Shown piece after piece: positions 27,301 through 36,800 of a stretch of DNA of 64,000 bases. Source of the stretch: Colius striatus (taxonomy: Eukaryota > Chordata > Aves > Coliiformes > Coliidae). Under the pieces are notes generated by a model that was not told the DNA's origin, did no database searches, and saw only the letters and a program-made list of their open reading frames with translations. A program made the translations under genes and the position numbers. The stretch spans positions 62,335,367 through 62,399,366 of the forward strand of contig NC_084760.1 in assembly GCF_028858725.1 (NCBI RefSeq), in the 5' to 3' direction. Position 1 is the first letter of the stretch. Every line of letters starts with the position of its first letter.

Positions 27301-30300
27301 GAATATCTCTGACATCTTACATTTGTTTTTCAAAATACCCAAGGGTTAAGTAAGCTGTTTGAATTATGCTGGGCGACAATTATCAGATGAATCCTGATAC
27401 ACCACACTTGGAACATTCCTAGTTAATCATTACATTTAAAAAATATCTTTTTACACATAAACAGAGCTAAAATTAGTTTTGGCTTTCATCACTCACTGCT
27501 AGCTAATATCGATTAGGCAATGACAGTCCAATTAGAACTAATACAATTATATTTATTACCTAGCAGGTGTCGCACCTGGCTCTCCGACCTACTGATGGCT
27601 TGGCTAGAGAAGGAATTTTGCTTTTCTTGGATTCCAGACTTATTTAATTAACAAAATCCTCAATTCTGAATCCACATTCCCCCTTGGGCTGGAGATGGAG
27701 TGTGACGTAAGCACTTGTCTTTCCTTCTGAGGGAAAGATAGAAGTCAAACACCTTCTTTTGCATCCAAGGTCTGAGAGGAAGGACCAACACTCCTATCAA
27801 GTTTGCAATGGCTCATCTCTTACAGGCAATCAGGCTGCCAAGGTCACACAGCCACCTCTGTCCAAACCAATCATAAATGGCCTGTTTCCAGTCCCTGTCA
27901 AACGACAGAAGGCAATTTCAAGTTCACACCATGGGACAACCAGCACGGCTCTTGGTTTGATCTCTTGCATGGTGCTGGAGACTGGCTGGTGATACCCTGG
28001 CAAACGTAAGGCAGCTTCCTGAGCCTCTCTGCTGCCTGAAGCACTCACACAATTATTTTTCCCTCTTGTGCCACACATTTACACTTCTGTTTACAGATGG
28101 ATCAAGAGAAGCAATAGCTTGTAAAGAACTCAGAAGAAATAAAGGTTTCCTGGAGTATCCACCCATTTCTTTTTGGTCTCCTGTGAGGTACAGGCTAGTG
28201 TGTTTTTGAGGCACCATATGACTGTTCAGGGTGTCTTACAGTAATTTCAGATACAAACAAGTCAGTATAGGTACAGTAGTATTTTTAATATCTTTCCTGT
28301 ACTCAACGGTCATGATTTTTAGACTCATTTACCTGCCTATAGTTTTAAAGTGACTTTGTTGTACTGAGGAAGTCATTTGGCATCATCAGCTATGCCTTTT
28401 ACATCTAAGTTATCAAGGACTGCCTCAGACACAGCGTTAAAGACAGTCACATGCACAAGTGGATCCAAGAAACAGCACTGTGTCACTGATGTTCAAGAAA
28501 ACACCTTGATGAGATCAGGAGTCCGACCATTGCCTGGGCTGGTGGAGAACCTGTCTCTTGGGCATATTTCAACTACTGCAAGTTGATTTAGACTAGGAGA
28601 ACTGAACAGGTGTACTTCTGTGCCTGTCTGCCACCTATTTACAGTGGGAAAAAGCCCTGTCAGCAACTACACGTGCCTCAGCCTTCTCAGTTTTCACTGC
28701 TTCTGAGACATATCCTGTACATTACTATTTTGACCACAGTACCCTCTAAGAGCAGGATACAGATGTACTTTCAGAAAAGACAAGGAAAGTCAAGAGAACT
28801 GAAGTCTCCTGCAAACCAGATGCAATAATAAATACTAGCTGAACTGTTCCCTCCAGCCTTTAAGAAACTAGCAAGAAATAAACTAAGCCTTTTCATCTAA
28901 GAGTTGCAGTATCCACTCGTGTGCTCTTATGCACACAATGTGACTGAGCTCAAACACATAAATCTTGGTATCAGCATGTAAGACCCTTTCACCTGCAGAA
29001 GCAACACTCTTCTCTTACTTTTCTTTGGACACATTCCTGTTCTCGTCACAAAAAAATGGAGCAGAAAATGCAAGGCTGCAAAATAGTTAAGCTATCAGGT
29101 GAGATTTACCTCAAGGTGCTTGGGTATAAAGAAGGGAAGAAGAGACTGCAAGTTTTCCTCCTGTCCCATCTGTGTTCCAGGAGAAAGAGATACAGTTCAT
29201 TTAACCTCTTCATACATAAATGATCCCATATCTCCGGTCCTACAACTTCTTTCCTTTTCTTTCTGATTTACCTAGTTTTGCTGTACTGTTTTCAAGACAG
29301 GATGAGCAGTGGATAAAAACCTGCAAGTTACTGATACACAAAGTATCAAGCACTAACAGCTCTGTACATCATCACAACACAGCTCTCCAGTAAAACCTCA
29401 TTTTTACCTCGAGAATTCAGGCTCTTAGAAAGCTAAGCTTCTTGAAATACGAGAGCTCTTGTTTGGATCATAAAGAGTGATTTTTCTCTCTCTTAGCTAT
29501 TAATCTTGCAGATAATCAACACTACTTCTTGGAGAGAAATCAATCAGCTGAAATCAATCTGTACAAGCCACAGCTATAAAAACAAACATAAACTGGAACC
29601 ACACATGCCCAAATGGCTGGAGTAAACCTAAACACTTGCATCTCTTGGAATGAAGACTAGATCAGCTAAAAGAGTGAACCTGAATTTTCACATGGGGAAC
29701 TGCAACGCCGTCCAATCTAAGTTTTGGACTTGAATCGCAAATTCCAACAGCACTTGAAATTTCTCTACAAAATGAACTACCTCCTTTGAGCCTTTCCATT
29801 CCTAAAAAACAGGCAGCAAGAATCAACTTTTGGAAATCATAAGCAAAGGTTAAGTGTTCTCGCTGCATTAGGGTAACATACAGCCACTACTTCAAGTGCC
29901 ATCTGTAAACCTCCTAGGACAGTCGTCAGAGGTTATCCACAGGGCAATTAGCCTATTGACTACATGCATGCTGTGTGCCTTATATGTGAAATAATCTGAC
30001 AGTCCAGTATGCTGCTTAATACTCGATTATCCTAATAGCTAATAACAGCCATGTTTTTCCTCAGATCCAAAGCATACCTTAAATCACCTTGTGTCAATAC
30101 AAAAACATCTCAGCACTTCTCAACTTGAAGCCAAGCATTTCACTTCTGTCTTTCACAAGTTATGGCTGCAGCTCAAGAGACCATGTTTCCATGCTGGAAT
30201 AAAAGTGGTTGTTCAGGCTTTGTTTCTATCAAAATAAGCTGAGCAAGTTGCTTCAGAGGGAGGAAATTTCAAGTAGCGGTCTCTTCCTTCCTCTCCCCTC

Positions 30301-33300
30301 CTGGAGGAGCATCCACAGAGCGACTTGAAAGTTTCTAAAGCACAGGCACCGTGTGTGTGCTGAACTCAGGAAGCCTTCTCAAGGATTCGCTGTGGACATG
30401 TGAGGAGGAAAGGAAGTGGACTATTAGCACTGGAATATCGTCTGCCTTCTGGATGGTTTTAACATAACAACGTATGTCTGGGCATCAATGTGATCTCTGA
30501 ACTCCAGCTCAATGGCTTAACTGCAAACTCTGTTCTGTGACTCCTTTTATCCTATATTTCCCAGTGCTCTAGCAAATGTGAAAGAAAACATATTGAAATT
30601 GGCTTAAAGGGTGACCAGAAGTCACTTCTCAAAATGTAGATCTATTTATTAGTAAAAACATGTTAAAGTGGAAGACAAAAGACAATTAAATTCAATCGGG
30701 TGTATCAATGCAGACCAAGCAACTTATGGAACCATCAGAAAACATTAAAAGGGGGAAGCTTTCCAGGTCCTATCGTAGAAAACACTGGTACAGCCACACA
30801 CCAACTCCAGTGGCATCTAAAGCTACGTCTATATCAGCAATTAATGTTGAAAATGTTGGCATTGAGAAAATCTTGTCTACACTATCCACATTTCAGGTTT
30901 TTTCTTTTTAATGTTTGACTAACTCTACTTGCATTCCATATGCTAATGAAGCACATCTTCCAGGGCAGCTTCATCCAAAAGAAATCCAGGTCCATGACTG
31001 CACCACACCATACAGACAACAGTAAGTGAAATGATTAAAAGATTTGCTTCAAAATCACATGCCTTACCTGCACAAAAACAATGACTATGCCTTAAATATA
31101 TCTAAATGCTTCTATTTTTGCAGCACAGCATTCAGGCTCATTTTCTTTTCCTTAGAATAAGTATATATTGTAGTAACCATTGCATTCTTCTATATAGATC
31201 TAGAAGACAGACACTGGACCCCACAGGCCAGAAATTTAAAGGTTTTGCTAGCTGAAGAAGACTGTAGTTAGGGAAACCTCCACTAAGAGCATGTGGAAGG
31301 ATTTAAGATGGAACTTGGCAAGTTAATAGATGAACACTCCACTACTTCCAAAATTCAGGATGATCCTTCCTATCCTTATGAGTTCCTTGCAAAAATGACC
31401 TATCTGTCCCGTGTGGTAAAGAGGAATATGCTGCAGTTTTCAGTCCTGTTGATGAATGACCATTTTTTAAAAAAATGTGCTTTTCCATTTTGCATTTTCT
31501 ATGCTTTTTTGGTTGTTCCAGAGTAAGATTTTTAAACTGTGAGTGAAACATCAATTCATAAAAATCTCACTGAAGTGCAGCAACAAGTGAAATTTTTGTC
31601 CTGTGCAAAACCAGGTAATGCTGAGACAGCCTGTTAGGTGGGCATAGCAATGCCCTGGAACAGAATGCAGTCAGAGACAGCTGAAACAGGTGATTTCATC
31701 CAGTAAAGAGAAAATTATACCCCCTATGGTGATTAAAAAAAAAATCTATAAAAGAAACCCCCTATAAGTTAACATTTAAATACTGCTGTCACAGAGCTCA
31801 GAAAGGAACTCAACAAGAGATCCAAAAGGGTTCGGCACAGCAGAGATCCTGTAAGATTCAAGAACTCGAGTGTGTGAAGTCGTGCTGTAAAACTGCTTTT
31901 CATGGAACTTGGCCCCTGGTATAATCTTTGTCAGCACCAGATCAAACACTCAGGGAAACTGCAGTACTTTCCAGACAGCATCTGCTCCTGACTGGAAAGC
32001 CAGGCTTCTCTTGGTAGAAAGTACCCAAAAATCTGAAATTAAGCCAAATCAAAATCTTGGGAATGTGCACACAATTTTCTTTCTCCCTTGAACAACGATT
32101 AGACAAAACCAACAGAACCCCCCTGACATTTTTCTAAACCTTTTTTTGCAATCAAGACCAGTACTAATAAATTCTCCTTCTTTTTTTTTTTTTAAAGCAA
32201 CTAAATGCCAGTTATACAGATATTCCAAAACACTTGCACTGATGATCAGCAGACTTAAGTAAGATGAAAATGATGTGGTCAGTTACCTAAGCTGGCATTA
32301 TTACCTCTGAAAGCCACAGGAAGTAGTATGTCAAAAGAGTTAACTGAGACAGGGTATTCACAAGCATTCTGGGTATGAAGAACACTCCGTATGTGAGAGC
32401 AGCTCCCACAGGATCTGCAATGGGGATTTAAATGGGAGCAGACTCTGTCTTTATATATTCAGTTTTGGAGGCAACATTTGCAACAGAGAACAAGAATGTG
32501 ACGACAGAGTAGGTTTCTCACAAGATCTTCTAATTTCTGCAATGCCTTTCTTTTAGGTTTATACTTGAGTGGTATAAAAAACGAAATCATGTGATGCTTC
32601 TAATAGCAGCAGGGAGCCACCATGCATACACATGCAGCAACTACGGCTCACAAGCTCATTGCCACTCGGTAACATCGTTGCCCGTGCCGCAGACAGCTTG
32701 CTATCAGAGCCGCTCCCCCAGTCCACTCCAACTGCCACCTTTTCTGCTCCCTCTGTCTCACTGTGCTTGGGTGTGCGGCTGTCACACATCCACACTGCAG
32801 GAGCGCTTCAGTCTACAGGTGGGAGAAAGGAAACACAGAATCTCGGGGCATCAGCAAAGGAGCCGAATACTCCAGCCAAAACCCCATCCCGCCTTTCGTT
32901 TTAACCTCTCTCTTGAATGCTCAAATAGGTCTCCTGGGGATGGCGGCTGTCAAAAGAGAGACACAAAGGGAGATACAAACACCAAAGATATGCGGGGACT
33001 TAACCCCGAGGCATGTAACAAGGGCCACGTCAAGAGTACGCTATCGATTTACAGCTGAAAGCAAATTAACGTACAGCTTTGTAAAACCTAATTCCACCAA
33101 CTGTAACTACGGGGAAAAGAAAAAGATGAAGCGACGTTACAGAAATAATCAGTCCTCCGTTTCCAGTCAAGTCCCAGAGGTCAGACACACGAACATTAGG
33201 TAAAGTCACTGGTGCCTAACACAAATGGCTCACGGTATCCTAGCCTCGGCCCGAAGCTGCCAGAAGGAGCACGGCACGGGACGGCACGGCACGGCACGGC

Positions 33301-33587
33301 ACGGGACGGCACAGCACGGCACGGCACGGCACGGCACGGCACGGCACGGGACGGCACGGGACGGGACGGGACGGCTGTCTACCATGTCGGGCTAACCGAG
33401 CGTGGAGCAGACCCCGGGGAAGCGCGGCGCGCCTCGCCCTGCTCCCGCCCCCGTCCCGAGGAGGGACGCTCATCTCCCGCGGCACCGGCGGCGGGCACCT
33501 ACCTGCGTGTGCCGCGGGGGGCGGCGGCAGCAGCAGCGGCAGCACCAAGAGCCAGGCTCCCCCCCTCCGCGGCCGCCCGGCGCCCAT
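11456..33587 (-). CDS. IL20RA: Interleukin-20 receptor subunit alpha, seven coding exons
   Basis: Type I membrane chain of the class II cytokine receptor family. In mammals it pairs with IL20RB to bind IL-19, IL-20 and IL-24, and with IL10RB for IL-26, signalling through JAK/STAT. Coding exons in gene order are 33587-33503, 19992-19863, 17894-17716, 17396-17221, 15660-15516, 14995-14856 and 12385-11456. They total 1785 nt and give 594 residues; human is about 553. Predicted layout: signal peptide 1-28, two fibronectin-type domains about 30-238, membrane segment about 246-270, long cytoplasmic tail. Diagnostic matches to human are SINMKNVL in domain 1, the [11 protein letters not shown] cysteine pair, LTAPEKWKR and YNVSVLN in domain 2, and the C-terminal [13 protein letters not shown]. 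The extra length lies in the tail, where a motif is duplicated. The CpG-island start suggests broad or inducible transcription. Identity is nearly certain from the protein matches; ligand use in birds is inferred from mammals. Confidence 0.96.
12386..14855. other. IL20RA intron 6
   Basis: Bounded by the exon 6 donor and exon 7 acceptor. Contains the CR1 at 13575-13870; the rest is unique with no other feature. Confidence 0.85.
13575..13870 (+). mobile_element. CR1 LINE 3' end in IL20RA intron 6
   Basis: Contains AGATTTAGATTGGATATATG, GAGGGTGGTGAAGCAGTGGA, GAGCAACCTGATCTAGTG and a diverged TCGTGATTCTACGAT tail. Different subfamily from the copies at 9205 and 51363, and more diverged. It runs antisense to the gene. 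Confidence 0.93.
14856..14995 (-). CDS. IL20RA: IL20RA coding exon 6 (transmembrane)
   Basis: 140 nt, phase 1 in and phase 0 out; donor GTAAGT. After a short acidic stalk it encodes a hydrophobic span of about 25 residues (about 246-270, including [14 protein letters not shown]), then the basic stop-transfer stretch [15 protein letters not shown]. Human has YRYIHVGKEKHPANL at the same place. Confidence 0.95.
14996..15515. other. IL20RA intron 5
   Basis: Unique sequence, no element recognised. Confidence 0.85.
15516..15660 (-). CDS. IL20RA: IL20RA coding exon 5 (domain 2, second half)
   Basis: 145 nt, phase 0 in and phase 1 out; acceptor TATCTTCTAG, donor GTATGT. It encodes [19 protein letters not shown], then YCVSAQ and EYCIATLK, the conserved C-terminal cysteine pair of class II receptor domain 2. 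An NNS sequon is present. Confidence 0.95.
15661..17220. other. IL20RA intron 4
   Basis: The end nearest exon 4 is largely CR1 (16518-17133); the rest is unique. Confidence 0.85.
16518..17133 (+). mobile_element. CR1 LINE, about 600 bp, in IL20RA intron 4
   Basis: Shows the body blocks AACATGAGCCAGTGATGTG, GGGCCACATCTAGAACACTG and CTGAGCAACCTGGTCTGAG, then a diverged tail (GGACTTTGGACTAGAGACC...AAGGCTATGAATCC). The tail ends 87 bp from the IL20RA exon 4 donor and is antisense to the gene. The left edge is approximate. Confidence 0.92.
17221..17396 (-). CDS. IL20RA: IL20RA coding exon 4 (domain 2, first half)
   Basis: 176 nt, phase 1 in and phase 0 out; acceptor TTTTTTCCAG, donor GTAAGC. It encodes the linker IDPP and the strand block [16 protein letters not shown], then [18 protein letters not shown]. 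These are near-identical to human IL20RA and include an NVS sequon. Confidence 0.96.
17397..17715. other. IL20RA intron 3
   Basis: 319-bp intron, the shortest of the gene; no other feature. Confidence 0.9.
17716..17894 (-). CDS. IL20RA: IL20RA coding exon 3 (domain 1, second half)
   Basis: 179 nt, phase 2 in and phase 1 out, donor GTAAGG. It encodes YGVGKW, the cysteine pair in [23 protein letters not shown] and the domain-end strand FNPLTD. One N-glycosylation sequon (NRT) is visible. The exon has the same length and phases as exon 3 of IL22RA2 at 61639-61817. Confidence 0.96.
17895..19862. other. IL20RA intron 2
   Basis: Contains the CR1 reverse transcriptase fragment 18228-18690; otherwise unique. 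Confidence 0.88.
18228..18690 (+). mobile_element. CR1 LINE reverse transcriptase fragment in IL20RA intron 2
   Basis: Opens in a DFSKAFD-like region and continues through [17 protein letters not shown] to the catalytic block [10 protein letters not shown], then [17 protein letters not shown] and LHLGKNN. The frame is open from 18308 through this block. The copy stops near 18690 without the CR1 3' tail. It is antisense to IL20RA. Confidence 0.94.
19863..19992 (-). CDS. IL20RA: IL20RA coding exon 2 (domain 1, first half)
   Basis: 130 nt, entered in phase 1 and left in phase 2. The acceptor is CCTTTCTCAG and the donor GTAAGT. It encodes residues 29-72, including [19 protein letters not shown], close to the human [19 protein letters not shown] block, and ends in the KVKYSV strand. 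Confidence 0.95.
22780..22915 (+). mobile_element. Possible very old CR1 tail in IL20RA intron 1
   Basis: The stretch ending GGTCAACTGGGTGATCTTGT AAAGTCATTGCCAGCCC resembles a diverged CR1 3' end, without the terminal short repeats. Weak by eye. Confidence 0.35.
23285..23350 (+). mobile_element. CR1 LINE tail only, in IL20RA intron 1
   Basis: Just the last 66 bp of a CR1 (GATGTTGGACTAGATGATCT ... ATTCTATGATTCTATGAT), with a clean young tail. An extreme 5' truncation. Confidence 0.93.
23695..23775 (+). mobile_element. Possible ancient MIR-type SINE core
   Basis: CTGCATCTGTAAAACAAGAA followed by TAAAACTACCATACTCC resembles the conserved CTCATCTGTAAAATGGGGAT region of MIR elements. Very diverged; by-eye similarity only. 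Confidence 0.35.
27564..27578. promoter_or_regulatory. Inverted pair of E-boxes
   Basis: CAGGTG and CACCTG separated by TCG form a perfect 15-nt inverted repeat in IL20RA intron 1. Both arms are SNAI/ZEB/E-protein type sites. It sits beside an AT-rich stretch with ATCGATTA and CAATTAG. Function is inferred only. Confidence 0.4.
33268..33375. repeat. Pentanucleotide tandem array (ACGGC/ACGGG)n
   Basis: About 21 copies of a 5-bp unit alternating between ACGGC and ACGGG, with one ACAGC variant, in IL20RA intron 1 about 130 bp past the exon 1 donor. The right end has four GGG runs with short spacers (33348-33370), fitting a G-quadruplex pattern on the plus strand, which is the IL20RA template. 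Open frames across it are repeat artefacts. Confidence 0.95.
33503..33587 (-). CDS. IL20RA: IL20RA coding exon 1 (signal peptide)
   Basis: Encodes residues 1-28 plus one base of codon 29. An Arg-rich N-terminus is followed by a Leu/Pro-rich hydrophobic core ([17 protein letters not shown]), a typical secretion signal with likely cleavage after Ala-His-Ala. The start at 33587 was chosen because the signal core follows directly and +4 is G. The exon ends in a consensus donor, GTAGGT, in phase 1. The reading frame stays open for 117 codons upstream to another ATG at 33938, so an N-extended reading cannot be excluded from sequence alone. Confidence 0.9.
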
Positions 33588-33830
33588 GGGCTCACATCGC
33601 CCGACCCGGGGGCGGCCGCTGCCCGCCGCCCGCCGCTGTGCAGGTGGAAGGAGGCGACTGCCGGCGGCGGGGCGGGCAGGGCCGCGGAGGAGGAGCCGGG
33701 CGAGACGCGCCGCGCTGCCGGGGAGAGGTTGCGGGGGTGCTCCCGGGGAGGCCCGCCCGCTCCGAGGCGCGGCACGTCTGCTGCTGTAGCCCTCGGTGCT
33801 TTCACTGATGAGTAACTCTCCCTCGAAGCT

Positions 33831-36800
33831 AGCATGTGACGGTGGTGGGATGTCGTTACATCCCTTTTCTTGCAGAGGAAGCTGAAAGCCGGCGTGCTGC
33901 ATCTTTGAGTGGTCACAGGTCTTGAATTTTTTTCCCATTACTTTCCTCTAAATAGTGTGTTCGAACATAGGAAGAGGCTACGGAGCTTCCGTCCTTGGAG
34001 ATACTCAAAATCCAACTGGTTATGGAGTGCAACTGTCAGTGAGAGCAGGGAACCTGAAACGGAACAAGCTGTGTTTGTGGGATGCTATAGATCTGCCAAC
34101 TCCTTTCCTGCCAACTGACCTGATTCACCATCTCTCTTCCAACTTATCTCCTCCATCCTGGCACCCTTTTGCCAGTTTTTCGTTTCTCAGTTCTTTCTTT
34201 GCCATTTACCTCTGCTGTTTCACTCTCAGGCTTTTCTATGTAAAAGGAAGATCATGCAAGCAAAAGCTGACACCTGACTAGTACATATCAATTCACTTTG
34301 AAGTGATGGCCAGCATGGGTTTTGTTGACTAGTAAAATGAGAAACTGAGTCTGGAAATTAATATCTTGCTTGTTTGTCTAATTCTAATTTGCAGAATAAG
34401 ACTGGAAACTAGAAACTGCATATAGTAAATACATTGTGCCTGTTATAGTAGAGCTCCTGATGGACTTCTCTCCCCAGTCACCATTTCCCTGTATTCCACA
34501 CCGGTTCCTGTCCTGATTAGTGTCTCTCTTGCTCCATGTGTCCTCTCCGCAATTCCTATGTGGCATTCTTATGGTTGTGGTGAGAAAATGAGATTTCTGA
34601 CCTCAATTCTGGCTCCATGGACAAAATAGCTTCTCAGAATTCAAAGCTCTGGTTATGAGACAAGTAATCCTGCTTGCTCATGGGCTTAAGTATACATGCA
34701 ATGATAAGAGGATCTATAATGAGTTCAGGTACACAAATGGACAATGTCTTTCCTGTCCATGAGTTCTGGCCATTTTTTTCACAGAGATGGAAAAAGTACT
34801 TTGATGAAATGTCACACTGCTTTCTCAAACTGGAAATTTTTCAGTATTCAGTTGAAACTTCGTGAAACTCTTGTGGATAAATATTGTTGTCATTTTAAGC
34901 AGAAGTGGGAGGAGAAGGCCTTCTGGTAGGTTTTTTTTATTCCCCTACCCTTGTTCTTGGAAATATCCCATCAGACTTGGCTTAAAGCCTGAGGAAGATT
35001 TTAGCCTGGCTTCCAGACTGGAAATCTTGTCACAAGTAACTAAAGTCTGTCAGTGTTATAAAGAGTGAAACTACCCCTTCAATTTTAGTGTCTCTTTTTC
35101 TTTTTTTTTTTTTCTTCAATTAAAAAAAGAGAAAAGTTAATGGTTTGTATGTCTTTGCTTCCTGCCAGAGTTTGGCAGTGCCCATGTGCTTTGCCATCAC
35201 CTCTAACTGTCTCTACCACCCATGACTGTGAAGCTTTGTTTCCCTTTCAGTTTGGTCTTTTTCTTCTCCACTCCATGTTTTTTTTTCCCCTAAAATCAAG
35301 GGTATGTGTAACAAATCACTTGTGAAAGAATCTAATTTTGGTGGGGCGGGGTCCCTCTCCTTTCTAACACAGCAAATTTGGATTAGCTCTTAACTTCTGT
35401 AGATTTCCTCCAGACTGATTGTGGAAAAGAGTGCTTAATTGAATTTAGCTGCTATCCATACTGGTTAAAAGATGGAATTGGTTGAATAATTTTCTCTTTA
35501 TAATAATAATTCAAGAAGTGAAGTTATTTATACAGTGGAAAAAGTCAGCAGCCCATTTAGGATTATGTACCAGTTAATTTTGCAAAAAAAAAAATCCAAT
35601 CCTAAATATGTTGATTTATACTCCTCTCTAGCTGTTGGGGCTATGAGATGGTGTCAGCTCTTGCCTTTGTCAAACAAGCATGAGAAAGAAATGATAATCT
35701 TCCCTGACAAGATACTGTGTAACAGGTGTTAAGGAGCAGCTTGCTTCTCCAAGGAACTTGCTGGGAGCCTTGGGGTGTTGCTTTGCTTCTTCACCTGACC
35801 TCCTTAGCTGCAGAAGCCTGGCAGCAGGCTGTGCTTGAGAAGGCTGGCTCCTAGCCAACTTGGTTGGTTGACCAGCTTGAATGCATCAGTCTGGCACTGT
35901 CAGGGTCCTTTTTTTTTCGGTTTTTCTCCTGATCACAAGAGACACAGTTGAAATCAAGTCATAACCGAGCTTTTCAGCAATCTCCCTCTCATTCTGAATA
36001 CCACTCACGTTTCTAAGAAATACTTTTATTATTTGGAACAATGCACATATATACATGGATACACACGGCTTTTGGGCAATCCTACCCTCCTTTCTCAGTC
36101 TAAGTTACTGTTGGCTTCCATTGGAAATTTCCCTGAGTGAAGCATGTAGTGTCTGGCCTTGTGTTTATGCCAGGTGATGGTGACATATTGACGACACTTG
36201 GATGGTGACTGCTATTGGGTGTGTTTACAGATGAAAAGTGAGGTAGATGGACTGCATAAATTATTACAGATCATGCTTATTGTCCACAAGCAATAAAAAA
36301 ACATGTTAGGACAAAGCAGAATTTGATTTTGGTCTAGAACATCAGGCTGTTGATGCATTCCCCCTGAATCTGTGCCTGCTATCAGAGAAGAAAAAAAAGC
36401 TTCCTAAGACTTTTCCTCCCACTAGCAAATAGAGAGATTGCCTCAAAAATGAGAGCCTACACTTGATTCTGTAAATAGTTTAGCTCAGGAGAGTAAATAA
36501 AGCACTCACATCAATGCAGATAGCATCAGACATTGCCAAATACATTCATAAAGGATAACTTGAGTACTAGGAAGGAACTGGGAAGTTCAGAGATGTGGCC
36601 AGAATCCAATCCAACCTTGCAAAACTAATCTTTATATGGAAATATTTAAATGGCTGAAATTAAACATGTGGGAGGCTGCCCCAGCAAATTTTTAAATTGT
36701 ACATGGAAAAGAGAAACTTACACTGTTACTCAGAAAACTTTTCAGGAAAATTTTGTCTTTGTATTAATTCAACAGGACAGTAGCAGCTTGGTATTCTTCA

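Larger units (their letters stand above)
19993..33502. other. IL20RA intron 1
   Basis: 13.5 kb. Holds one CR1 tail at 23285, two or three possible worn SINE/LINE relics (22780, 23695, perhaps 20500), the E-box inverted pair at 27564, a short poly-T at 32178-32193, and the pentanucleotide array at 33268. No further exon of a gene could be supported on either strand. Confidence 0.8.
33200..33830. promoter_or_regulatory. CpG island over IL20RA exon 1
   Basis: A GC- and CpG-dense block stands out sharply from the AT-rich surroundings and contains coding exon 1 (33503-33587). GC-rich Sp1-like GGGCGG sequences are common and no TATA box is evident. This is the probable IL20RA promoter and transcription start region. 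The exact start site cannot be placed from sequence. The left part is the intron 1 pentanucleotide array. Confidence 0.75.

Noticed and set aside
32591-33203. Overlapping plus-strand frames just left of the CpG island
   Set aside because: No domain, no splice evidence, inside IL20RA intron 1 on the opposite strand.
33240-33502. Read-through of the IL20RA exon 1 frame past its donor
   Set aside because: Continuation past 33503 is intron: the GTAGGT donor and the phase match to exon 2 are clear, and the rest is repeat-encoded.
33212-33808. Long plus-strand frame of 198 codons over the CpG island
   Set aside because: Made by the five-base array and GC-rich promoter sequence; antisense to IL20RA exon 1.
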